Made by a program: the position numbers and the translations under genes. Shown here in pieces: positions 16,882 to 24,665 of a DNA stretch of 64,000 nucleotides; the first letter of the stretch is position 1; each line of letters begins with the position of its first letter. A model generated the notes under the pieces. The model had not been told where the DNA came from and searched no databases. It saw only the letters and a program-made list of their open reading frames with translations. Location of the stretch: contig CAZSHS010000001.1 in the NCBI GenBank assembly GCA_964606665.1, positions 1-64,000 of the forward strand, written 5' to 3'. The DNA comes from Aved-18 sp964606665. Its GTDB lineage: Bacteria > Cyanobacteriota > Vampirovibrionia > Obscuribacterales > Obscuribacteraceae.

Positions 16882-17495
16882 GATTGCACCACACTTTGTT
16901 TTTCATTTATTTGCAAATAGAGCACCACAAGCGCGATTGTTACTATCAGTTCTACAATAAATTGTATTTGTAGTCCTGAACATATTAATGTTGCGCCAAT
17001 TAAAAATAAAGGTGCTATCAAGCGTGAATATCCAAGTGTAAGTTTGTAGCTTGATTTAATTGAATTGGTCAAGGACTCGCTCTTGTCTATAAGTATTAGA
17101 CCTGCAATTGAGAATCTTATGCAAACAAACATACCTGGTATAACCAGAGCAATGATACCAATTACGGTGGCTAAGATATAAGATAAAATCAGGATGAAAA
17201 AAACGGGAGTTTGATTCAATCCCGAAAACAATTGACCGAAATGCACTGTTTGACTGCGACTGGCAGCAAGACACATTTTCAAAAAACCAGACTCAAGCGC
17301 CGACCAAACCAACAAATACGTTAGTGTAGCTGCAACAAGATTCCAGTATGGAAAATTTATTAAAAGAGCAAATACAAGCATATTAGCCAGTGTCGCAAGA
17401 AAAGTGCGCAAAATAGACGCGCTCAAAAGTTTGAACCAGTTGTTTTTCAGAACTGTAGAAACGTCTTGAACTAAGCGTCTAATCTCAAACTTCAT
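16878..17495 (-). CDS. Hypothetical integral membrane protein
   Basis: This 205-residue, strongly hydrophobic protein has about five or six membrane segments, including VIPGMFVCIRF (about residues 118-128), a VPGIxxxxR-like motif common to the DUF975/YciC and glycerophosphodiester-phosphodiesterase membrane-domain families. It sits between the SnoaL-like gene (contiguous, stop at 17496) and the signal-peptidase-like gene (4 bp overlap), so the three are translated as a unit. Its role could be linked to the neighbouring peptidase-like protein; this is a guess from position only. Confidence 0.65.
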   Translation of the reverse strand: MKFEIRRLVQDVSTVLKNNWFKLLSASILRTFLATLANMLVFALLINFPYWNLVAATLTYLLVWSALESGFLKMCLAASRSQTVHFGQLFSGLNQTPVFFILILSYILATVIGIIALVIPGMFVCIRFSIAGLILIDKSESLTNSIKSSYKLTLGYSRLIAPLFLIGATLICSGLQIQFIVELIVTIALVVLYLQINEKQSVVQS

Positions 17496-18026
17496 TTAAA
17501 ATTCTGCATTCGAATTTAAACTGGTATGGTCATGCACAACGCTCCAGGTTGATTTTTCATCGCTGCGACTCAAAACGAGACTGAATACTCCACCCATTTC
17601 TTTCTGGTCTTTGCCGACTAAGTGCCATCGCCCAACGCACAATGCATTGTTTTTTCCAAGCTCAACTGTTTGCAAAATGGTGAAATCAAGTTTGCCCATG
17701 GTGTCGGAGCTATTGCCGTAACGCTTCTGATAATGCGCTTGCAGAGCATCATAGCCTGAGATTATTTTGCAGCCAGAAGTATAAGAAGTCTCTTTTGAGC
17801 GTTTGTATCCGGACATAAAAGTTTTGAGGTCGCCTTTGTTCCAGGCGCCTGCTTGCATGTCGAGTAAGGCTTGAACACCTTCCTTGAGTGTGGTTTTTGA
17901 AGAGTTTGTTTTTGCTTTGACCAAACAGGTGGACGAAGTTAAAACCATTGCCGTTAGTGCCAGCAGCAGGAGCAATTTTTTGTTCAAAGCAAACCTCGAA
18001 TAAAAGCCAGGGGCGCGGTCTAACAT
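17496..18026 (-). CDS. Exported SnoaL/DUF4440-like (NTF2-fold) protein
   Basis: The 176-residue product has an N-terminal hydrophobic signal or anchor (about 15-36) and an NTF2-fold domain of the DUF4440/SnoaL-like type: LLDMQAGAWNKGDLKTFMSGY, a central SGYDALQAHYQKRYG, then two beta strands ending WSVVHDHTS. The GAWNxGDLxxF pattern is characteristic. Such domains bind small molecules or act as isomerases or hydrolases; some secreted copies have no known activity. It is the first gene of a three-gene minus-strand operon with the membrane protein and the signal-peptidase-like protein. Confidence 0.7.
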   Translation of the reverse strand: MLDRAPGFYSRFALNKKLLLLLALTAMVLTSSTCLVKAKTNSSKTTLKEGVQALLDMQAGAWNKGDLKTFMSGYKRSKETSYTSGCKIISGYDALQAHYQKRYGNSSDTMGKLDFTILQTVELGKNNALCVGRWHLVGKDQKEMGGVFSLVLSRSDEKSTWSVVHDHTSLNSNAEF

Positions 18027-18126
18027 ATCATAGTCGACTACGTAGAATCACCCATGACATTGGTTCTTTTTATATATAGAGTAAGAATATCCCCCTGTTT
18101 TTAAGCGTTCTACTACCACAATCACT

Positions 18127-19644
18127 ATGACCGCTCCTCAAACTAATTTTGAGCAGAATAATCAGCCAGATTTGTATCTGGTGCAAAATGACGCAGATGT
18201 CACTCGAACGGCATTGTCTCAAGAATATTCTCTAATCCCACCAACAACGCCTGAGATGTCGCCTGAGGTCCGCGCAGTAGAGCGCCCAAAAATGGAGCGT
18301 CTGGCAGACGACGTTTATAACACGATGTTTAGTTACGGACCGACGCACGATTATGTGAATAGCGTTGAGAACATGTTTCCGCTCAGAGGAACGACTAAAA
18401 ATAAACTCTGGGACTTGCTTTCAAACACAAGTGCCGGGGAGTTGCGCGCAATGGCAGATATCTTCCAGCAAAAATATGGACGTGCTCTAGATAATTCTGG
18501 TCCGCCCAAAAGTCTGCATGAAATGTTGAGAGCCAGACTATCTCAAGACGACATGAAAAATTTTAGTCACCTGCTCACCCGCGAATCTGAGGTGCCAGTT
18601 ACTGAGCGCGTTGACGGAGCCACTTTGCGAACAGAGCTTGGCAAAGATCTCAAAGTTGGCGAAGTTAATCGTGGTATTCAATTGCCTGATGGTCGCACAA
18701 TGGATCTTTTTATTCCACGCAATGCTCGAAGCAATATGCCTTTAATGGTCGTTCTTAACGGTGCTCGTCTTGCAGGTGATCCCGATCCCGGCGCAGATGG
18801 TAAGAATCCAGGCGTAATGGAGCGCGAAACGGGACTGAATATGGTGGCAAGCGATAAAGGTTTTGCTGTCGCTTACGTTTATGCCAAATCGCCAAATAAC
18901 ACCGGTAACACCTCTTGGAACATGATTGGAGATGCCAATAATCCTTTTAAAAACGGCTCTCCAACTGACAATTCTTATGACGATGTGAACTATTTAGATA
19001 ATGCTATCGCCAAGGCAAAATCACTTTTAAGAATTGATAATAATCGGGTCGGTTTGACTGGATTTTCTGATGGTGCCCGAGCCTTGCAACAATACGCGGC
19101 TATTCGCGCTGATCAGGTATCTTCTGTAATGATTGGCGAAGGATATTCTTTTTCAAACGATAGAAAGTTCAACACTTCAAATGGACCTCAGGCTCTGCCT
19201 GAGAATACCAATATAGCGGCAATGATAGTGCACGGAACCAGCGATATGATGGTGCCATATAATCAGGGTCGCGAAATAAACGGCAAAATGCAAGGACAGG
19301 GTCTCTATATTTGGGCTGCAAGAAATATCCAAGGACTCGATATGCCAGGGGCGGATTATGTTACTCCATGGGCTCAGGTTAATAACTGGAGAAATTCCAA
19401 CAAATTGAGCTCACTACACTCTGTCACAAGCACAGAACATGAGCTAACTCAGCGTTATGCTGACCCTAGTAAACGAAGACCGCCTGTCGAAGAGCATGTG
19501 ATAGCAAGCGGAAATCATGCCTGGAATTCATGGCAGAATCAGACAGGTGGATTGTGGTTCTTGCCATACACTTCGCCCAATAGATCTTTTGACTTCAGTA
19601 ATAAGTTTGCTCAATTCTTAATTGAAAATCCTAAAAGGAAGTAA
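18127..19644 (+). CDS. PHB-depolymerase/feruloyl-esterase-like alpha/beta hydrolase
   Basis: The 505-residue protein has a roughly 170-residue N-terminal extension without recognised motif, then an alpha/beta-hydrolase domain of the LpqC/PHB depolymerase type: GIQLPDGRTMDLFIP, LMVVLNGARLAGD, the nucleophile elbow GFSDGAR (Ser about residue 315), the likely acid in HGTSDMMVPY (Asp about 377), and the His in SGNHAWNSW (about 461). These enzymes cleave polyesters or carbohydrate-linked esters. No N-terminal signal peptide is visible, so the N-terminal part may direct unusual export or the enzyme may act in the cytoplasm. It is a single gene that abuts the convergent acyltransferase gene. Confidence 0.8.
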   Translation: MTAPQTNFEQNNQPDLYLVQNDADVTRTALSQEYSLIPPTTPEMSPEVRAVERPKMERLADDVYNTMFSYGPTHDYVNSVENMFPLRGTTKNKLWDLLSNTSAGELRAMADIFQQKYGRALDNSGPPKSLHEMLRARLSQDDMKNFSHLLTRESEVPVTERVDGATLRTELGKDLKVGEVNRGIQLPDGRTMDLFIPRNARSNMPLMVVLNGARLAGDPDPGADGKNPGVMERETGLNMVASDKGFAVAYVYAKSPNNTGNTSWNMIGDANNPFKNGSPTDNSYDDVNYLDNAIAKAKSLLRIDNNRVGLTGFSDGARALQQYAAIRADQVSSVMIGEGYSFSNDRKFNTSNGPQALPENTNIAAMIVHGTSDMMVPYNQGREINGKMQGQGLYIWAARNIQGLDMPGADYVTPWAQVNNWRNSNKLSSLHSVTSTEHELTQRYADPSKRRPPVEEHVIASGNHAWNSWQNQTGGLWFLPYTSPNRSFDFSNKFAQFLIENPKRK

Positions 19645-19646
19645 GG

Positions 19647-20447
19647 CTAAACTGGCTCATTCCAACCTTCTTCCATGAATTTTTTGACGTCGAGGAAAAA
19701 GCGAGCAGCTTGTGCTCCGTCCATCACTCTGTGATCGAAATTTAGTGAGACAGTCATCATTGGCTTCACTACTTGTTCTTCGCCATCTGTCACCATTCGA
19801 TTTTCAATTGTGCCTATGCCAAAAACTGATGTGCTTACAGGAGGTGCAGATACCACCGTGGTTCCAAGCGAGCCAAGCGATGTCAGTCCAAAAGTGGAGC
19901 GCACATATCTCAATCTAAATGACGGAAGCACTGTTCCCAGCCACATTATGGTGCGCCGAACAAAAAATGGAAGGCGAGCGAAGTCGTATTGTTGTTTTAA
20001 ATATGGAATAGAGTCTATTTCTGCATCGTGATACTCTTTCAGCTCTCTGGTTATTTCTACAACCGAGCGCTCATGCGGTTTGGCAATCTCGCCAAATAAA
20101 ACAATGGGATCGTTGTTCACAAATTTTTCAACTGTAAAACCTGCTGTAATATTTTCAAAAGTGAATAGCCGCTCTCCCGGTATGAGTACAGAGCGACTGA
20201 TGGGATGCTCAATTTGAGCCATTGAAATAGCTTTGATCAAAAGTGCTGTTGGTGTTACTCGAATATCTTTTGTTGCGAAACTTTCGGTCAGTTTATTGGC
20301 CCATGTCATATCGATATCATAGAAAAGACGGGCTGTCACAGCCGGTTCGCCATACATGGCAAGCAAATCAAGCACTACTCTTCGACCAATTGGAAGTGGT
20401 CTTATATTTGGTGCAGCTACAAGACTTTGATAGTTGAGTTGCAGCAT
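19647..20447 (-). CDS. Stand-alone 2-oxoacid dehydrogenase acyltransferase (E2 catalytic) domain
   Basis: The 266-residue protein corresponds to only the catalytic domain of dihydrolipoamide acyltransferases: an early strand VTARLFYDIDMTWANKL, the SLGSLG region, and the C-terminal active-site motif LNFDHRVMDGAQAARFF with the catalytic His and Asp. There is no lipoyl domain or E1/E3-binding domain and no dehydrogenase gene nearby. Orphan E2-type acyltransferases may transfer acyl groups from CoA to other acceptors. The N-terminal RRVVLDLLAMYGEPAV replaces the usual R-x-x-A-x-x-M substrate segment. The acceptor and pathway are unknown. Confidence 0.75.
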   Translation of the reverse strand: MLQLNYQSLVAAPNIRPLPIGRRVVLDLLAMYGEPAVTARLFYDIDMTWANKLTESFATKDIRVTPTALLIKAISMAQIEHPISRSVLIPGERLFTFENITAGFTVEKFVNNDPIVLFGEIAKPHERSVVEITRELKEYHDAEIDSIPYLKQQYDFARLPFFVRRTIMWLGTVLPSFRLRYVRSTFGLTSLGSLGTTVVSAPPVSTSVFGIGTIENRMVTDGEEQVVKPMMTVSLNFDHRVMDGAQAARFFLDVKKFMEEGWNEPV

Positions 20448-20522
20448 TTAAAAATCTCGCCTTTGGTGCGTTGAAGTTATCAACATAACTTCTAGCGCAG
20501 GTCTGTCTTTTAAAAGCTTCAG

Positions 20523-21119
20523 TTATTTAGCGTACTGATATTGGTGAACGGTCAAGCGCTCGCCAGCTCTGTAAAGTCCGCAAAGTCTGGTTACGATGTG
20601 GTCTTCGCCGACTGAGTAGCAGATTAAAGCATCGCCTTCGTCGTTGAAACCGGCAACCATGGCAACACGGTCGGTTTGTTGTTTTTCGCGATCGAAGATG
20701 GAGATTACATCGCCAACTTGGAGGCAGGAAGCATCTTGGAACAAAGCGTCCGACTGCATTGCTTTCAATTTCCATCCAAGTAGTTTGGCTTCGAAACTAT
20801 TGAGTGCTGCAGGAACATTTTTCTCTTCACGAAATTCGGTACCGCGGAAATCCATGAAGTACATGGCGCGGATGTAGCTATCGTTGAAGGCGTTCAAAAG
20901 TGGTCCGTGGAAGTGTGGCAATTGGTTGTACTCTTCATCGCTTTCCACTTGGACGGTGGGCTCGATTACTGCTTTGAGTGAACCATCGTTATCCAAGACA
21001 AATTTGGTGCTAGAAAAAGCGTGCAAATCAATTAGTCCGCCAAAATCGATAGTGAGTTGAGGCACCACCGAGAGAGTCGGTTGAGATTGAGTGTCGAGTT
21101 GTCTTGCAGTATTTGTCAT
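20523..21119 (-). CDS. Hypothetical protein
   Basis: This is a 198-residue soluble protein without a signal peptide. A short Gln/Thr-rich N-terminus leads into a beta-rich body with acidic stretches (VESDEEYNQLPHF around residues 75-87), the segment MYFMDFRGTEF (about 101-111), and a VGDVISIFDRE / MVAGFNDEGDALICY region (about 140-175) that looks like an SH3-like or LysM-unrelated beta barrel. I recognise no family. It lies between the E2-like gene and the rhamnose cluster on the same strand with 75 and 130 bp gaps, so it is probably expressed separately. Confidence 0.5.
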   Translation of the reverse strand: MTNTARQLDTQSQPTLSVVPQLTIDFGGLIDLHAFSSTKFVLDNDGSLKAVIEPTVQVESDEEYNQLPHFHGPLLNAFNDSYIRAMYFMDFRGTEFREEKNVPAALNSFEAKLLGWKLKAMQSDALFQDASCLQVGDVISIFDREKQQTDRVAMVAGFNDEGDALICYSVGEDHIVTRLCGLYRAGERLTVHQYQYAK

Positions 21120-21251
21120 TTTTTGGGACCGGGTAAGAGGGGGGCTTACGTGCTCTTATAATGACAAAGCTCAATAGTAGAAAACAGTGTAAAACCACGT
21201 AGCCCAAGACCAAATCGTGGGGGGAATACGTATAAAGTCCGAAAGTTTTTT

Positions 21252-21821
21252 CTAGCCTTTCTTGATTTGCCAGAAATCTTCACCCAGGGCATCCCAAGGA
21301 AGTCTGTGCTCGTCAGGGTTTTCGGCATCAAAGCATTGATTGACGAAATAAATCATCGAGGCTGGCGCTTGCCACAAGTTGGCAAGACCATGCGCTACGC
21401 CGCGCGGTATATAGAGTAACTGGGCGCGACCGGCACCAAGAATCAGGCGCATAGTGTTGTTGTAAGTAGGTGAGCCTTCGCGGGCATCGAACAGTCCAAC
21501 CAGAACGCGGTCGGTCGGCATGATGAACCAGCAGTCTTCCTGGTTGTAATGCAAATGGAAAGCTTTGATTACTCCAGGCAGCATTTGCGAAAATGTAGAC
21601 TGTTTCACTTGAAAGTCAGGTATGTTTTGCAGGCAGCCATTGTCGTCTAGGCGGACAATTTCAGTCAGGCAGCCGCCATCTTCTACAAACAAAGTAAGGT
21701 TGATTAGCTGGACGCCTTCAATGGTGGGCTTTTTAGAATAATCCTGAATGGACAGGTCTTTAGCGTATTCTTGTCCGATTGCTTTGTCTGTAAGCGGTTT
21801 TGAAGTTTTTGTAGAAACCAT
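21252..21821 (-). CDS. rfbC: dTDP-4-dehydrorhamnose 3,5-epimerase-like cupin (atypical RfbC)
   Basis: The 189-residue protein follows the RmlC cupin pattern: PGVIKAFHLHYNQ (usual GVLRGLHYQ, with the base His), VLVGLFDAREGSPTYNN (usual DVAVDLRxxSPTFG), LYIPRGVAHGLANL (usual WIPxGFAHGF), then a Pro-Trp-containing tail. Together with the adjacent RfbD and RfbB this supports epimerisation of dTDP-4-keto-6-deoxyglucose for dTDP-L-rhamnose. The N-terminal third is divergent and the family hallmark residues are shifted, so a related 3- or 5-epimerase or ketoisomerase is possible. I chose ATG 21821, with AGG upstream, over TTG 21839. Confidence 0.7.
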   Translation of the reverse strand: MVSTKTSKPLTDKAIGQEYAKDLSIQDYSKKPTIEGVQLINLTLFVEDGGCLTEIVRLDDNGCLQNIPDFQVKQSTFSQMLPGVIKAFHLHYNQEDCWFIMPTDRVLVGLFDAREGSPTYNNTMRLILGAGRAQLLYIPRGVAHGLANLWQAPASMIYFVNQCFDAENPDEHRLPWDALGEDFWQIKKG

Positions 21822-21884
21822 GAAATATGCACCTGTCAATGAACGGCACTAGAATACCAGATCTTGAAACCTTTCGAGGCTGGT

Positions 21885-22745
21885 CTAAACCCGAGTTTCA
21901 GATTTTTTCAAGGAAATGTAATTAGCAAGCGATTCTTGCCAGCTAGGCAGTTCGCGACCGATAGTGCTTATCAGTGTCGTTTTGTCCATAACAGAATATT
22001 TGGGGCGGGTCGCCGGTCTTGGCATGTCCTTGGTTTCGATTGCAATCACTTCGCTTTGAAGTTCTTTGGTTATTTCGCGCGCAAACTCGCACCAGTTGGT
22101 CACACCATCATCTGTGGCATGGTAAACCCCGTAACGCTCGGTTTCAATCAGGTCGGCAATTACTTCAGATAAGCTCAGGGTGCATGTGGGAGAGCCGAAC
22201 TGGTCGGCAACCACTCTAAGTGGCTTGCCTTCGTTTGCCAGGCGCAAAATAGTTTCGACAAAGTTCTGACCGTTTGGACCATACAACCAGCTTGTACGGA
22301 CAATATAGAAGCGCTTGAGGTGTCTTTGTACTGCAAGTTCACCTGCAAGTTTGGTCTTTCCATAAACAGACAATGGGCTTGTTTGGTCCCAAGTTGTATA
22401 AGGGCGGTTTTGATTGCCGTCGAACACATAATCCGAACTTATATAGAGCATCGGAATGTCTAGCTGATTACAAACTACCGCCAGGTTTTCAGTTCCATAT
22501 CCATTTATAAGGAAAGCCAGAGCCGGCTCCGACTCCGCCTGGTCCACTTTGGTGTAAGCGGCACAGTGCAGCACCAAAGTGGGTTTTTGCTCTTTGAGCA
22601 CAGTTTGGACCTGCTCATAATGGGTTACATCGAGCTTTTCCTTGGGCATGGCAATCACTTTATGATCGCGCGACTCAAGGCAAGCCACAAGGGCTTTGCC
22701 CAACATTCCACCGGCTCCGGTAACTAAGAGTTTGCGCTCAGCCAT
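21885..22745 (-). CDS. rfbD: dTDP-4-dehydrorhamnose reductase
   Basis: The 286-residue SDR enzyme catalyses the last, NAD(P)H-dependent step to dTDP-L-rhamnose. It has the N-terminal Rossmann motif LVTGAGGMLGKAL, HCAAYTKVDQAE, ISSDYVFDG, and the catalytic YGKTKLAGE (YxxxK), then the typical VRTSWLYG and VADQFGSPT segments, all diagnostic of RfbD/RmlD. It follows rfbB with only 4 bp between them and precedes the rfbC-like gene by about 60 bp on the minus strand, so the three form one operon. Confidence 0.92.
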   Translation of the reverse strand: MAERKLLVTGAGGMLGKALVACLESRDHKVIAMPKEKLDVTHYEQVQTVLKEQKPTLVLHCAAYTKVDQAESEPALAFLINGYGTENLAVVCNQLDIPMLYISSDYVFDGNQNRPYTTWDQTSPLSVYGKTKLAGELAVQRHLKRFYIVRTSWLYGPNGQNFVETILRLANEGKPLRVVADQFGSPTCTLSLSEVIADLIETERYGVYHATDDGVTNWCEFAREITKELQSEVIAIETKDMPRPATRPKYSVMDKTTLISTIGRELPSWQESLANYISLKKSETRV

Positions 22746-22749
22746 AATT

Positions 22750-23823
22750 TTACTTTGAAGCGCCGGCTACTGCCGGAGCATTTGCTACGGCTGGAACGAC
22801 GTTTGATTTACTCATCACTAAATTGAGCCAGTCAGTATTGGAGGTATACCATTCGATTGTTTGCTTGATGCCTGTTTCGAAGGTATGTTTAGGGGTCCAA
22901 CCAAGCTCGCGCTGGATTTTGCTTGAATCTATGGCGTAACGGCGGTCATGTCCAAGACGATCAGCCACATATTTGATGAGCGCTTCTGTCTTGCCAAGCT
23001 CTTTGATCAAGAGTTTGGTGATGTACATGTTTGTTTTTTCGTTGTTGCCGCCAACGTTGTAAACCTGACCAGACACGCCTTTGTGGAATACTACGTCAAT
23101 TGCGCGGCAATGATCTTCAACATGTAACCAGTCGCGAATATTGGCTCCATCGCCGTATACAGGCACTTGTTTGTCGTTCATCAAATTGTTGATGAATAAA
23201 GGAATTAGTTTTTCAGGATGCTGATAGGGACCGTAGTTGTTGGAACAACGAGTGATCACTACAGGCAAATTATAGGTGTGGTGATAAGCCTGGCAGATCA
23301 TGTCTGAGCTTGCTTTGCTAGCCGAGTAGGGGCTTGATGGTTGAATTGGCGTTTCTTCGGTGAAGAAGCCTGTAGGACCAAGCGATCCGTATACTTCGTC
23401 TGTTGAAATTTGCATGTATTTGATGCTGTATTTGGCCTCAGGACCGGGTTTGCTTCCTGGTTCCAATCCGTATTTGAATGCTGCTTCAACTAAAGCTTGT
23501 GTGCCCATCACGTTTGATCTGACGAAAATGGCGCCATCTTCTATTGAGCGGTCGACGTGGCTTTCTGCAGCCAGATTCATGATGCCGTCTATTTTGCCAA
23601 ACATTCGACCTGAAACTATTTCATTTACTAGCTTGGTATCTTCGATGCGACCTTTGACGAATTTGTACTTAGGATTTGATGCGACATCAGCCAGATTTTC
23701 GGGGTGACCGGCATAAGTCTGGGCGTCCAAGTTGATGATTTCATAGCTGGGATAAGTGGCCAGCATGTGTCTGACCAGGTTGCTACCTATAAAACCCAAA
23801 CCACCGGTGATTAAAAGTCGCAT
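22750..23823 (-). CDS. rfbB: dTDP-glucose 4,6-dehydratase
   Basis: The 357-residue extended SDR converts dTDP-glucose to dTDP-4-keto-6-deoxyglucose. It has the N-terminal LLITGGLGFIGSNLVRHML, NLAAESHVDRSI, the active-site STDEVYGSLG, YSASKASSDM (YxxxK), TRCSNNYGPYQ and IRDWLHVEDHCRAI, all family hallmarks. GGGAG precedes the ATG by 7 bases. It heads the rfbB-rfbD-rfbC operon; the 177-bp region upstream separates it from a divergent toxin-antitoxin pair. A Pro/Val/Ala-rich tail of about 20 residues at the C-terminus is additional to the usual length. Confidence 0.93.
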   Translation of the reverse strand: MRLLITGGLGFIGSNLVRHMLATYPSYEIINLDAQTYAGHPENLADVASNPKYKFVKGRIEDTKLVNEIVSGRMFGKIDGIMNLAAESHVDRSIEDGAIFVRSNVMGTQALVEAAFKYGLEPGSKPGPEAKYSIKYMQISTDEVYGSLGPTGFFTEETPIQPSSPYSASKASSDMICQAYHHTYNLPVVITRCSNNYGPYQHPEKLIPLFINNLMNDKQVPVYGDGANIRDWLHVEDHCRAIDVVFHKGVSGQVYNVGGNNEKTNMYITKLLIKELGKTEALIKYVADRLGHDRRYAIDSSKIQRELGWTPKHTFETGIKQTIEWYTSNTDWLNLVMSKSNVVPAVANAPAVAGASK

Positions 23824-23958
23824 AGTCTACTCCCTAAAGGTACAGGTAGATTTTGGCTTGACATGCCACTTTTGATCAACGTTGTCTAAATAATCTAGAC
23901 GCAATACGTCGTGAAAATTATTTAACGGCGGGTGATGTCAATATGTCGGGCGGTAAAT

Positions 23959-23988
23959 ATGATATCATAATGATATTAACGATATCAT
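23959..23988 (+). promoter_or_regulatory. Probable autoregulatory operator of the toxin-antitoxin pair
   Basis: Three copies of the half-site ATGATAT/GATATCAT occur within 30 bases: the palindrome ATGATATCAT (23959-23968), ATGATAT (23970-23976) and GATATCAT (23981-23988), immediately upstream of the GGGAGG ribosome-binding site of the antitoxin. Ribbon-helix-helix antitoxins typically bind such repeated palindromes to repress their own operon. Binding here is inferred. Confidence 0.6.
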
Positions 23989-24000
23989 CGGGAGGTTTCA

Positions 24001-24240
24001 ATGGGAGCTATAACTGTCAGAAATATCCCGCACGATGTTCACCAGGCCTTAAAAGTCCAGGCTGCTCAAAATGGCAGAAGTACTGAAGCTGAAATTAGAG
24101 TGATATTGGAAAACGCTGTTCGTCCAAAACCGCGAATCAAAATCGGAACCGAACTTAGAAAGATAGGACTTAAATACCATTTGCAGGATTTCGAACTTCC
24201 AGCACGAACAGAACAACACGATATTGAAGAACTGTTTTGA
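24001..24240 (+). CDS. FitA/VapB-type ribbon-helix-helix antitoxin
   Basis: This 79-residue protein starts with the Arc-type ribbon-helix-helix pattern MGAITVRNIPHDVHQALKVQ and AAQNGRSTEAEIRVILENAV, as in FitA-like antitoxins; the C-terminal 30 residues (LRKIGLKYHLQDF and following) would wrap the toxin. GGGAGG lies 5 bases before the ATG, and a cluster of GATATCAT half-sites precedes it. Its stop overlaps the start of the PIN-domain toxin gene. It would neutralise the toxin and repress the operon. The pair sits inside the sugar-nucleotide locus on the opposite strand to its neighbours. Confidence 0.88.
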   Translation: MGAITVRNIPHDVHQALKVQAAQNGRSTEAEIRVILENAVRPKPRIKIGTELRKIGLKYHLQDFELPARTEQHDIEELF

Positions 24241-24665
24241 TTATCTTAGATACCAACGTTGTTTCTGAAACAGTAAAACCAAATTGCAATGAGGCAGTAT
24301 TGGATTGGCTGGACTTGCAAAATCCTGAGAATCTCTATTTCACATCGATTGGCCTAGCTGAAATCTATGTGGGATTGGAACTGCTGGCGGATGGTAAACA
24401 CAAATACAATCTGGCTCAAGAATTAGTCGAGGTAATCGAAGAACTTTTTGAATACAGGATTATGTCTTTTGACGCAGATAGTGCCATCGTTTACGCAAAG
24501 ATGATGGTTGAATTGAAAAAAGCTGGAAAGCAGATTTCAATTTTCGATGCTCAAATGGCTGCTATAGCTAGATGCAATAGATTTGCCATAGCGACAAGAG
24601 ACACCAGTCCGTTTATTGATTGTGGTCTTGATGTAATAAATCCATGGACGAAAGCCATTTCATAA
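24237..24665 (+). CDS. FitB/VapC-type PIN-domain ribonuclease toxin
   Basis: The 142-residue PIN-domain protein carries the acidic residues of a VapC/FitB RNase: Asp in IILDTNVVSE, Glu in GLAEIYVGLEL, Asp in ISIFDAQMAAIA, and Asp in ATRDTSPF. It starts with TTG inside the antitoxin stop (TTGA), which gives coupled, lower-level translation. VapC-type toxins cleave specific tRNAs or rRNA when not bound by antitoxin. The last 53 bp overlap the end of the convergent esterase gene on the other strand. Confidence 0.88.
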   Translation: MIILDTNVVSETVKPNCNEAVLDWLDLQNPENLYFTSIGLAEIYVGLELLADGKHKYNLAQELVEVIEELFEYRIMSFDADSAIVYAKMMVELKKAGKQISIFDAQMAAIARCNRFAIATRDTSPFIDCGLDVINPWTKAIS

